DNA of 64,000 nucleotides from Cyclobacteriaceae bacterium (GTDB lineage Bacteria > Bacteroidota > Bacteroidia > Cytophagales > Cyclobacteriaceae). This document shows, piece by piece, positions 44,982 to 52,718 of the stretch. A program made the position numbers and the translations under genes. Under the pieces are notes generated by a model. That model was given only the letters and a program-made list of their open reading frames with translations. It was not told the DNA's origin and ran no database searches. The stretch is from assembly GCA_022842845.1 (NCBI GenBank), contig JALHOT010000001.1, positions 183,842 through 247,841 of the forward strand, read 5' to 3'. How positions within the stretch are numbered: the stretch's first letter is position 1; every line of letters begins with the position of its first letter.

Positions 44982-45548
44982 TTACTTATCAATAACCTGA
45001 CAAATACTGGAGAAGATTTCCTCTATCGCTCCAATGCCATTAACGGTTGATAAGCGATGTTGATTTTTATAATACGGCAACACATGAACAGTCTTGTTGA
45101 AGTACTCATCTATGCGTTTATTCAACTTCTCCTCTTCATCATCAGCCCTGTTGTCTACCAGTTTGCGTTTAGCAATGCGTGTGCGCACTTCACTTTCTGT
45201 TACATCTAAAGCCACCACGTGGTGAATGGCAGTATTGTTGTCCTTCATAAAGCGGTCTAGTGCTTCGGCCTGCGCTACAGTTCTGGGGAAGCCATCAAAC
45301 AAAAAGCCCTTTGCATCTGGGTTTTTATCCAGCTCTTCTTTTAACATAGAGATGGTTATCTCATCTGGCACCAAAGCACCGCTGTTCATGATCTCTTTTA
45401 CACGCTTACCTAAAGCCGTATCGTTTTTTGTGTGCCAGCGAAACAAATCTCCGGTAGAGATATGCACGAAGCCATACTTCTGAATAAGCTTTTCGCTTTG
45501 AGTTCCTTTACCAGCCCCAGGAGGGCCGAAGATTACCATATTGATCAT
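44982..45548 (-). CDS. adk: Adenylate kinase
   Basis: A 188-residue short-type adenylate kinase. P-loop GPPGAGKGT (8-16), STGDLFR (32-38), AMP-binding DGFPRT, and the short LID (VDNRADDEE) without Cys for zinc. It interconverts ATP+AMP and 2 ADP. It is likely cotranscribed with obg downstream and lies close to hpt upstream. Confidence 0.97.
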   Translation of the reverse strand: MINMVIFGPPGAGKGTQSEKLIQKYGFVHISTGDLFRWHTKNDTALGKRVKEIMNSGALVPDEITISMLKEELDKNPDAKGFLFDGFPRTVAQAEALDRFMKDNNTAIHHVVALDVTESEVRTRIAKRKLVDNRADDEEEKLNKRIDEYFNKTVHVLPYYKNQHRLSTVNGIGAIEEIFSSICQVIDK

Positions 45549-45618
45549 GCCTAGGATACGTTAAAGGGTTGCAATGTAAGGATCAATTTGAAAAATAGCC
45601 AATGCGGCAAAACTGATA

Positions 45619-46146
45619 TTAGTTAGCCAATTGATAAATCTGCTTTGTGTTACGACCGAAACCATCGTAATCAAGACCGTAGCCTAGCACAAACTCATCA
45701 TCAATATCAAAACCAACATATTTGACATCAACATTTTTTTCACGAGCAGGTTTTTTTCTTAGAAGGGCTACCACCTCCACAGACTTGGTACCAAGTCCGC
45801 GCAGTTCTTCCATAATTTTTTGCAAGGTCAGGCCTGTGTCAACAATATCTTCCACAATTAAGATATGCTGATTGAACAAACTCTCTTCTAAACCAATAAG
45901 CGTTTTTAGTTGACCCGTGCTTTGAACACCATTATATGAACTCACTTTGACGAAAGACACTTTACAGGGAATGGTGAGCTCTTTTACCAAGTCTGATGCA
46001 AAAATAAATGAACCATTTAGGATGGGAAGAATCAAGGGTGCTTTATCCTCGTAATCAGTATTTACCTGAGCCGCCAAGGCTTTCACCTTCTCTTCAACCG
46101 ATTGTGTTGATATAAATTCTCTGAATTCTAAGTCTTTTACCTTCAT
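45619..46146 (-). CDS. hpt: Hypoxanthine phosphoribosyltransferase
   Basis: A 175-residue HPRT: the PRPP-binding motif ILIVEDIVDTGLTL (about 95-108), the mobile-loop SYNG region, and GFDIDDEFVLGYGLDYDGFGRN near the C-terminus, which is characteristic of the 6-oxopurine enzymes. It salvages hypoxanthine and guanine to nucleotides. An exact -7 element lies 20 bases upstream, and adk follows 70 bases downstream. Confidence 0.96.
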   Translation of the reverse strand: MKVKDLEFREFISTQSVEEKVKALAAQVNTDYEDKAPLILPILNGSFIFASDLVKELTIPCKVSFVKVSSYNGVQSTGQLKTLIGLEESLFNQHILIVEDIVDTGLTLQKIMEELRGLGTKSVEVVALLRKKPAREKNVDVKYVGFDIDDEFVLGYGLDYDGFGRNTKQIYQLAN

Positions 46147-46167
46147 CGCATTTCAGAAATGAGGGCG

Positions 46168-46175
46168 CAAAGATA
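46168..46175 (-). promoter_or_regulatory. -7 element of the hpt promoter
   Basis: TATCTTTG on the minus strand matches TAnnTTTG exactly and lies 22 bases before the hpt ATG. No clear -33 TTTG is present at the expected distance, so strength is uncertain. Confidence 0.55.
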
Positions 46176-46247
46176 GCATATTATCAGTAGCTCGGCCTTT
46201 GAGGCGCTAACATCAGTAATTGCCCCTTGTCAATCAACAACTTAACT

Positions 46248-47204
46248 TTATAGATCTTTCATTAAAACCTCATATAATTCAATCATACTCTGTATATCGG
46301 CTTTATGTACACGTTCCTGGGGGGTATGTGGATGTTGCTCCGGAGCCCCCACAAAACACCAGTCGAATGGGTAGGGTGATACCTGCAATTCGCGACCATC
46401 ACTCGAGCCTACACCTTCTACTTCTAACTGATAATTAATCTTATGCTTATGAGCGATGTCAATTACTCTCTTCACAAATTTCTTTCGCGGAATATTTCTA
46501 TCGCGCATAGAGATAGCCACCCCTTTGCCCAAGGCTACGCCATCGGTAGCCCAGGTGATGTCTGAAATCAACGCCTGCTTCACCTTCCACTTTTCATAAA
46601 TAAATTTAGCTAAGTACGGAACAGAACCACCTCCGTGTTCCTCCCAACAACTGAATACAATGATCCCATCCTTTAATGTTTCGGCTACTTTTAGTGCATT
46701 AAAAACCCCCAGCCGGTTGTCGAGGTAAGGTGTTTGTATTGTTGTGCTGGTTTCTTTAAAATCAATCTTATAGGTAAGTGAAGTGCCGCGCTCGATAACC
46801 CTGCCGAATTTGTAAAGTGCATGTTGCTCATGATCGAAAATTAATTCACACTCAATCTTTCCCAGGCTATCCTCGCCCACCAACTTAGTACCTGCATCAG
46901 CATCGGGGCTTCCTATGGGCACCAATTGATTGAAATAGCGAACTGTGAAGCCAATACTGTCGAGGTGGGCAAAAATAGCGGTACGAGGTTTACCAAATTT
47001 TAGTATGATACAATCCTGAAAGTCCTCCCCAAAGAAGACTTGCGGTTTCACCTTCCAGTTTTTCTTTTCCTTCTTGATATAGCTCAGCAAAAAGCTTGTC
47101 ATAGGAGCCTCCTCACCCGATGGGGCATGAATGGCACACAATTGTTTCAATAAGGCAAAGTCGATGGCTGACTTAATTTTATTTCTAGGTTTGCTCGCTG
47201 TCAT
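46248..47204 (-). CDS. M42-like zinc aminopeptidase
   Basis: A 318-residue metallopeptidase with the co-catalytic zinc pattern of M42/M28-clan enzymes: FAHLDSIGF (first His and Asp), TPYLDNRLG (bridging Asp), CWEEHGG (catalytic Glu pair), and a late [10 protein letters not shown] segment. It is cytoplasmic with no signal peptide, which fits deblocking or tetrahedral M42 aminopeptidases that trim peptides. It is divergent from upp. The assignment between M42 and close M20/M28 relatives is by pattern only. Confidence 0.85.
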   Translation of the reverse strand: MTASKPRNKIKSAIDFALLKQLCAIHAPSGEEAPMTSFLLSYIKKEKKNWKVKPQVFFGEDFQDCIILKFGKPRTAIFAHLDSIGFTVRYFNQLVPIGSPDADAGTKLVGEDSLGKIECELIFDHEQHALYKFGRVIERGTSLTYKIDFKETSTTIQTPYLDNRLGVFNALKVAETLKDGIIVFSCWEEHGGGSVPYLAKFIYEKWKVKQALISDITWATDGVALGKGVAISMRDRNIPRKKFVKRVIDIAHKHKINYQLEVEGVGSSDGRELQVSPYPFDWCFVGAPEQHPHTPQERVHKADIQSMIELYEVLMKDL

Positions 47205-47246
47205 TCAGCAACTTTATCTTAAATTTTGCAGAGAAAAAAATTCTTC

Positions 47247-47888
47247 ATGCTTTTTAACTTAGGTTCTTCTCATTCAATTGCCAATCACTTCCTCCGATCG
47301 TTGCGCGATCCTGTTTTGCAACAAGACAGAGCTAAGTTTCGGAAAAATGTTGAAAAGCTGGGTGAGATCATGGCATACGAAATTTCAAAAAAGTTGCCTT
47401 ATGAACCGAGCTTAGTACAAACCCCACTTGGCAAAACCGAATCTTACTTTTTAAAACAAAAACCGGTTTTGATTACAGTACTCAGAGCGGGGCTTCCCTA
47501 CTTCAACGGTTTTCAAAATTATTTTGAAGAGAGTGATTGTGGCTTTATCGGGGCTTACAGAAAAGAAGAAAAGGAAATCAGTATTCAGCTCGACTATTTA
47601 GCTACGCCAAGCCTGGAAGGCCGCATCATCATCCTCATCGATCCTATGCTGGCCACAGGGAAATCTTTTGCAAGAAGTGTGGATGCCCTCATCAAACACG
47701 GAAAGCCTGCTCATATTCATATCGCCTCATTAGTATCTTCGCCACAGGGCATACAATTTTTACATGAACATTTAAAAACAGACTACACCCTTTGGACCTT
47801 CGCTCAAGATGAAACGCTGAATAAGCAATCTTACATCGTACCCGGACTCGGTGATGCTGGCGATCTTTGCTTCGGAGAAAAATTATAA
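47247..47888 (+). CDS. upp: Uracil phosphoribosyltransferase
   Basis: A 213-residue UPRT: SIANHFLRSLRDPVLQQDRAKFRKN (N-terminal helix typical of UPRT), VLRAGLPYFNGF, and the PRPP-loop region IILIDPMLATGKSFARSV, then uracil-binding YIVPGLGDAGDLCFGE. It salvages uracil to UMP. The frame is open from 47226, but ATG at 47247 begins the conserved protein. The next gene starts 4 bases after its stop. Confidence 0.96.
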   Translation: MLFNLGSSHSIANHFLRSLRDPVLQQDRAKFRKNVEKLGEIMAYEISKKLPYEPSLVQTPLGKTESYFLKQKPVLITVLRAGLPYFNGFQNYFEESDCGFIGAYRKEEKEISIQLDYLATPSLEGRIIILIDPMLATGKSFARSVDALIKHGKPAHIHIASLVSSPQGIQFLHEHLKTDYTLWTFAQDETLNKQSYIVPGLGDAGDLCFGEKL

Positions 47889-47892
47889 GATT

Positions 47893-48351
47893 ATGTGGGA
47901 AGAAATTCTGAAGGCTTTTTCGGGCGTATACCTGCCCAGCATGTTAAAATTTTTCTTTGGGCCTTTGGGTGGCTACGCCCTCAAACTCAATCTGTTTACC
48001 ACCATCATTGGTACTGTTGCCGGTATGATGACGGTTGTGACCGTTTTTGCTTTTGCCGGTGAATGGATCAGAATCAACGTGATCAATCGATTCTTTCCCA
48101 AGAGAAAAAGATTCTCTGATAGAAATAAACGATTCGTTACTATTTGGAGGAAATATGGGATTGCAGGCACTGCCTTTCTTACACCATTGCTACTAACACC
48201 CATAGGTGGATCTTTACTGGCTATTAGTTTCGGTAGCCCTAAAGACAAATTACTCTTTTATATGTTCGTGAGCGCTTCATTCTGGGCCACTGCCTTTAGT
48301 ATTGGTGTGTACTTTTTTGGCAACACCTTCTTTCCGGATTACCTAAAATAA
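47893..48351 (+). CDS. Small multi-drug export family membrane protein
   Basis: A 152-residue membrane protein with four hydrophobic segments. The pair SMLKFFFGPLGGYA and GTAFLTPLLLTPIGGSLLA is the hallmark of the small multidrug export (Sm_multidrug_ex) family, related to DedA-like proteins. The start at 47893 (MWEEILKAF) lies 4 bases after upp, so the two are cotranscribed; the longer frame to 47851 overlaps upp and is not used. Substrate unknown. Confidence 0.85.
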   Translation: MWEEILKAFSGVYLPSMLKFFFGPLGGYALKLNLFTTIIGTVAGMMTVVTVFAFAGEWIRINVINRFFPKRKRFSDRNKRFVTIWRKYGIAGTAFLTPLLLTPIGGSLLAISFGSPKDKLLFYMFVSASFWATAFSIGVYFFGNTFFPDYLK

Positions 48352-48378
48352 AAAATTAACCAGCAAGTAAACTCACCA

Positions 48379-49284
48379 TTACTGCTTGTCTTCATCAGGC
48401 AAAATCTCGATATCCCTGATAAGCACCTTTTTGGCGATGGCCTGCCCTGTTTTGGTTGCCGCTAAACCTCCTAAAGCAGTTTCCTTATAACGCGTTTCCA
48501 TGCTAGCACCAATTTCGCCCATGGCTTCAATCACTTCATCAACAGGTATTACACTGCTCACATTAGCCAAAGCAATTTGTGCAGAGCTATTGGCAATCGC
48601 AGCTGCACTGGCATTGCGCACCACGCAGGGTACTTCTACCAAGCCAGCCACCGGATCGCACACCAAGCCCAGCATGCACTGTACGGTAATCGCCACTGCA
48701 TTAAAAATTTGATCGGTATTGCCACCCAAACAAAAAACGATGGCTCCAGAACCCATGGCTGCCGCAGTTCCCGTTTCGGCCTGACAACCACCCACTGCTC
48801 CGGCAATAGAAGCCTTTTGCTCCATAATGAGCGCAATGCCAGCCGCCAGCAACATGGCGTCTAAAATTTTCTTCTCATCAATTTTATGAATCTCTTGCAA
48901 AGTGAAAAGCACCCCCGGCATAATTCCGCTGGCTCCCGCTGTAGGCGCTGCCACTACACGACCCATGCAAGAGTTTACTTCTTTGGCTGCTAAAGCACGT
49001 GATATAAGATTCTGAAATTCTTTTGATAATACAGGTGTGGGGTAATTATAGACTTTCTTTGCCCCATTGTTAATCATACCTGAGCGCGAAGTCATTTCTT
49101 CCGTTAAGCCGGTTTGTACCGCATCCTTCATTACATCCCAGGCACGGGCCAGGCCATCCATAATCTGCTGATCCGTTCTGCCCTTTTGGGTACGCTCATA
49201 CTCAAGCACCACTGCTGGTAGTGATAACTTCTGATCGTCTGAGTATTGCTTCCATTCTGCAAATGATTCAAATAAAAATGCCAT
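48379..49284 (-). CDS. sdaAA: L-serine ammonia-lyase, alpha-type
   Basis: A 301-residue iron-sulfur serine dehydratase catalytic unit: APTAGASGIMPG (about 113-124), GGCQAETG, and GLVCDPVAGLVEVPC supply the conserved Cys residues of the 4Fe-4S site. It converts L-serine to pyruvate and ammonia. The beta subunit (ACT-containing sdaAB) is not adjacent, so it must be elsewhere or absent. It is convergent with the small membrane protein gene. Confidence 0.93.
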   Translation of the reverse strand: MAFLFESFAEWKQYSDDQKLSLPAVVLEYERTQKGRTDQQIMDGLARAWDVMKDAVQTGLTEEMTSRSGMINNGAKKVYNYPTPVLSKEFQNLISRALAAKEVNSCMGRVVAAPTAGASGIMPGVLFTLQEIHKIDEKKILDAMLLAAGIALIMEQKASIAGAVGGCQAETGTAAAMGSGAIVFCLGGNTDQIFNAVAITVQCMLGLVCDPVAGLVEVPCVVRNASAAAIANSSAQIALANVSSVIPVDEVIEAMGEIGASMETRYKETALGGLAATKTGQAIAKKVLIRDIEILPDEDKQ

Positions 49285-49419
49285 GGCTTCCGTATCGATT
49301 AATGTTCAAAGTTCAAGGATAGTACACTCATTTCAAACGTTTGAAAGCACTTTATTGGTTCAATTATCCATTTATCAAAAAAGTCCTGCCAATCGGATTT
49401 TTCTGCCTACTTTTCAGTT

Positions 49420-49851
49420 ATGCGTGTTCTGTTAGTTACTACCGTTCTGTTTTTTGCGCAATTAACCCATGCGCAAACAGAAAACTTTTGGCATACCCTC
49501 GCGCAAGTGAGCTTTAAGACTGTTAAAGATCCCAATGGCTATGATGCTGAACTGCCCATCTTTAGTAAGTATTTAAAAACCTTTCACGGTAAGAAGGTGG
49601 CAATTAAGGGCTACGTGATTCCCTTAGATGAACTGGGTGGCTCTGGAAAATTCATGCTCTCTTCTCTACCCTTCAACCTATGTTACTTCTGTGGAGCTGC
49701 CGGCCCAGAAACTGTTGTAGAAGTAGAAACTACAGATAAAGTTAAATTCAGCACTAAGCAAATTACCATGGAGGGCATCATTTATTTGAACGAAAGCGAC
49801 CCCAACCATCACATCTATATTTTTAAAAACGCAAAAATTATTAATCAGTAA
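49420..49851 (+). CDS. Exported OB-fold-like (DUF3299-like) protein A
   Basis: A 143-residue protein with signal peptide MRVLLVTTVLFFAQLTHAQ and a compact beta fold (about 45-143): HGKKVAIKGYVIPLDE, FMLSSLPFNLCYFCGAAGPETVVEV, and MEGIIYLNESDPNHHIYIFKNAKI. The CYFCG..GPETVVE box has two Cys spaced as a metal-binding or redox pair. A paralogue with the same box is encoded at 52205. The pattern resembles DUF3299 proteins (OB-fold, periplasmic), but I am not certain. It is 5 bases upstream of an M28 peptidase gene and is probably cotranscribed with it. Confidence 0.75.
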   Translation: MRVLLVTTVLFFAQLTHAQTENFWHTLAQVSFKTVKDPNGYDAELPIFSKYLKTFHGKKVAIKGYVIPLDELGGSGKFMLSSLPFNLCYFCGAAGPETVVEVETTDKVKFSTKQITMEGIIYLNESDPNHHIYIFKNAKIINQ

Positions 49852-49856
49852 TCGGC

Positions 49857-51227
49857 ATGAAAAGAATTGCATCGCTCCTATTTGCGCTTAGTTGCAACTT
49901 GTTTGTTTTGGCTCAATCAGCTGATGAAGCGGCCATCAGAAAAATCTATAATGAAGCACTAGCCAACGGCCAATCCTATGAAATGCTGCGAGCCCTTACA
50001 ACGAAAGCTCCGGGTCGCTTGAGCGGATCGCCTAATGCAGCCGTAGCAGTTGAATGGAGCAGACACACCATGCTACAACTAGGCTTTGATTCAGTGTGGT
50101 TGCAACCCGTTATGGTACCGCATTGGGTAAGGGGCAAAAAAGAGGTCGCTAAAATACTCACCAAAAAACAAGGGGCTATTGATGTGAATGTGCTGGCACT
50201 GGGTGGATCTATCGGTACTGGTCCCCAAGGTATATCTGCCTCTGTGGTAGAAGTGAAAGATTTTGAAGAGTTAAAAGCACTAGGCGAAAAAGGGGTGAAA
50301 GGTAAAATTGTATTCTTCAACAGGCGCATGGACCCTACACTGATACAAACCTTCTCTGCCTATGGAGGTGCTGTTAATCAACGCGGTGGTGGCACAAGTG
50401 AAGCCGCAAAATACGGAGCTGTAGCTGCCATTGTTCGTTCGATGGGATCAAACCCAGAAGACTATGCCCATACTGGTGGCTTGCGTTATGCACCCAATGT
50501 TGGTAAAATTCCAGCAGCTGCTATTAGCACCAACCATGCTGATCTGCTGAGTCAATTGCTTAAAGAGGAAAAAGATTTACAGGTTTACTTAGCAACCAAC
50601 TGCGAAATTCTTCCTGACGCACCTTCCTTTAATGTAATAGGCGAATTACGTGGCACAGAAAGTCCTGATGAAATAATTGTCGTGAGTGGTCACCTTGATT
50701 CTTGGGATGTTGGCGAAGGTGCCCACGATGATGGCAGCGGATGTGTACAGGCCATTGAAGTATTGCGCATTTTTAAAGCTATGGGTTACAAACCTAAGAA
50801 GACCATTCGAGCCGTTATGTACATGAATGAGGAAAATGGTTTGCGTGGTGGCATTGAATATGCCAAGCAGGTTGAAAATAAAAAAGAGAAACACATTGCT
50901 GCTATGGAAAGTGACAGAGGTGGCTTTACTCCACGCGGTTTCACCATGAGTGCGCCCGAAGACGTGAAAAATAAAGTGAAGAGCTGGAAGCCTTTATTGG
51001 AGCCTTACGGGCTCACTGACTTTAATGGTGAAGGCGGTGGTGCAGATATTGGGCCGCTTGCACCACAGGGAATTCCTTTGTTTGGCTACTTACCTGATTC
51101 ACAACGCTACTTCGATTATCACCATACACAGGAAGATACTTTTGATAAGGTAAGCAAGCGAGAGCTTGAGTTAGGAGCAGCCGCCATGGCTGCACTCACT
51201 TTCTTGATCGACTCTAAAGGACTTTAA
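49857..51227 (+). CDS. M28 family zinc peptidase with PA domain
   Basis: A 456-residue exported peptidase: signal peptide MKRIASLLFALSCNLFVLAQ, a PA insert (about 120-210), and the M28 catalytic core VVSGHLDSWDVGEGAHDDGSG (His and bridging Asp), YMNEENGLRGG (catalytic Glu and zinc Glu), AMESDRGG (zinc Asp) and late YHHTQEDT (zinc His). Likely a periplasmic or surface aminopeptidase/carboxypeptidase of the plasma glutamate carboxypeptidase type. It follows protein A by 5 bases; the operon ends in an inverted-repeat array at 51230-51290. Confidence 0.94.
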   Translation: MKRIASLLFALSCNLFVLAQSADEAAIRKIYNEALANGQSYEMLRALTTKAPGRLSGSPNAAVAVEWSRHTMLQLGFDSVWLQPVMVPHWVRGKKEVAKILTKKQGAIDVNVLALGGSIGTGPQGISASVVEVKDFEELKALGEKGVKGKIVFFNRRMDPTLIQTFSAYGGAVNQRGGGTSEAAKYGAVAAIVRSMGSNPEDYAHTGGLRYAPNVGKIPAAAISTNHADLLSQLLKEEKDLQVYLATNCEILPDAPSFNVIGELRGTESPDEIIVVSGHLDSWDVGEGAHDDGSGCVQAIEVLRIFKAMGYKPKKTIRAVMYMNEENGLRGGIEYAKQVENKKEKHIAAMESDRGGFTPRGFTMSAPEDVKNKVKSWKPLLEPYGLTDFNGEGGGADIGPLAPQGIPLFGYLPDSQRYFDYHHTQEDTFDKVSKRELELGAAAMAALTFLIDSKGL

Positions 51228-51229
51228 CT

Positions 51230-51290
51230 TCGATGTTAGTTGTTCGTTGGTAGTGAGAGAATCGGATAACGAATAGCTAACAACGAAAAA
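51230..51290. repeat. Inverted GTTAG/TTCGTT array between convergent genes
   Basis: GTTAGTTGTTCGTT (51235-51248) and AACGAATAGCTAAC (51268-51281) are inverted with two mismatches. It fills the gap between the convergent genes ending at 51227 and 51295 and may act as a transcription barrier; the sequence style is the same as the arrays at 34.5, 42.7, 43.2 and 44.9 kb. Confidence 0.55.
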
Positions 51291-51294
51291 CGCC

Positions 51295-52140
51295 CTATTT
51301 ATACGTTACAAGATCAATCACCAATTTCCAACCGGCATTTTTTTCATGTTTCCAAACGTGTAGGTAGTTGGCAGCTTTTGTTTGATTGCCTTTTAGTTGA
51401 ACAACTGCAGTTCCATATACATACCCTAAGTCTCCACTGGAAGCAAGGACATGACCTACTTCATTAAACGTGACAGGCAATCCAGCATTTACATATGCTA
51501 AAATGGATGCCTGATCAAGTATCGGCTCGATGCCTGGTCTGTAAAATCTGGTTTCGCGTGACAACACTGCTTCATAGGCCTGTGACTTGGCAACGGCCAG
51601 GGCTTCCATAAGATTTTGTTCCACCGTTTCCAGAGCGCTATTCGCTTCAAGGTTTTTTGCCATTGATTCAAATTCAATAGCCGATGATCTCCAGGCAGAT
51701 GTTTGAGCAGATTGGGGATGATCAATGCCTATATCAATAAGTAATTTCCAAGACCCATCAATTTGTCTTTGCCAAAAAGAAACGAAGTGACCAAAAGCCA
51801 CTGCCTTAGCATCGGATTTATTTACCCTAAACTCCCAGGGCCCTGTATTGTATCCAAAATCTCCTGAAGAAGCCAAGTCAGAAAAAACTGGCTCCCATTT
51901 CAACCAACCACTATTTGGCTGTTGATTTTGATAGGCTCTCTTTGCATTAACAGGCCCTTCCCCAAAAACAATGGTATTCTCAGTGAACTGCGCCAAAAAG
52001 GCATCGCGGGTATTGGTGTCCTTGGCAAGATCAATAAAATCCCACTCAGCCTTTACCAATGCCTTTAGGTTTTCTGATGACTCCTGCGCTACAACTGGCA
52101 TTACCACCGCGAGCAAGAAACTTGTAAAAAGTACTTTCAT
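51295..52140 (-). CDS. Exported protein with two SnoaL/DUF4440-like domains
   Basis: A 281-residue protein with signal peptide MKVLFTSFLLAVVMPVVAQ and two NTF2/SnoaL-like alpha+beta units (about 20-140 and 155-281). Both end with the same kind of phrase, DGSWKLLIDIGID and NAGWKLVIDLVTYK, and contain a GDFGYNTGPWEF or GDLGYVYGTAVV strand. Such double DUF4440 proteins are frequent in Bacteroidota; ligand or enzymatic function is unknown. Confidence 0.8.
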   Translation of the reverse strand: MKVLFTSFLLAVVMPVVAQESSENLKALVKAEWDFIDLAKDTNTRDAFLAQFTENTIVFGEGPVNAKRAYQNQQPNSGWLKWEPVFSDLASSGDFGYNTGPWEFRVNKSDAKAVAFGHFVSFWQRQIDGSWKLLIDIGIDHPQSAQTSAWRSSAIEFESMAKNLEANSALETVEQNLMEALAVAKSQAYEAVLSRETRFYRPGIEPILDQASILAYVNAGLPVTFNEVGHVLASSGDLGYVYGTAVVQLKGNQTKAANYLHVWKHEKNAGWKLVIDLVTYK

Positions 52141-52204
52141 AATATACTATCACGAAGAAAGGCTTCTGAAGGTTTTAAGAAAATATCTTCCGAAAGAGAA
52201 CAGC

Positions 52205-52717
52205 TCAAAAATCAATCTCTCCTAACACAGTGGCACTCGTCAGCACATAAATCATCTGACCAGGATCTTTATCATTGAGAAAAAGCTTTCCCTTGATTTC
52301 AACAGGTTTCTCGGTGTAATTAACCTGATTGATAGAGAATATCTCTACCACTGTCTCTGGCCCGCCACCACCACAAAAAAAGCACACGTTAATAGGTAAA
52401 GAGGAAAGCATAAAATGATTTGACTTAAGCGCACCTCCCTCGAAAGGAACTAAATATCCTGGTAAAGTAACTTCCTTTCCATTCAAAGCTTTGACTTGAT
52501 CACTGAATACCGGCTTATCCAAACCATCAAAGTCTTCTGCATTCTGAATGAATTGAATATTATAGAGTTTAGGCCAAACCAGTGATGGAAAACCTTGATA
52601 GACTGCTTGCTTTCGCGGCTGCGCAAAAGAAACAATTGATGATAGCATGACAAAAAAAAGTAAGAGCCATCCTGAAGAAAAGGATGGCTCTGTCTTATTT
52701 ACATTTACTGTATTCAT
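52205..52717 (-). CDS. Exported OB-fold-like (DUF3299-like) protein B
   Basis: A 170-residue protein from ATG at 52717, one base after the gcvP stop. It has a signal segment (SSGWLLLFFVMLSSIVSFAQ) and a domain with the same layout as the protein at 49420: LNGKEVTLPGYLVPFE, FMLSSLPINVCFFCGGGGPETVVEI, and IKGKLFLNDKDPGQMIYVLTSATV. The box N-(L/V)-C-(Y/F)-F-C-G-x-x-G-PETVVE is shared. The tight spacing suggests translation coupled to gcvP, although the functional connection is unclear. The frame can start at 52738 inside gcvP, but the downstream ATG precedes the signal peptide closely. Confidence 0.75.
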   Translation of the reverse strand: MNTVNVNKTEPSFSSGWLLLFFVMLSSIVSFAQPRKQAVYQGFPSLVWPKLYNIQFIQNAEDFDGLDKPVFSDQVKALNGKEVTLPGYLVPFEGGALKSNHFMLSSLPINVCFFCGGGGPETVVEIFSINQVNYTEKPVEIKGKLFLNDKDPGQMIYVLTSATVLGEIDF

Positions 52718-52718
52718 G

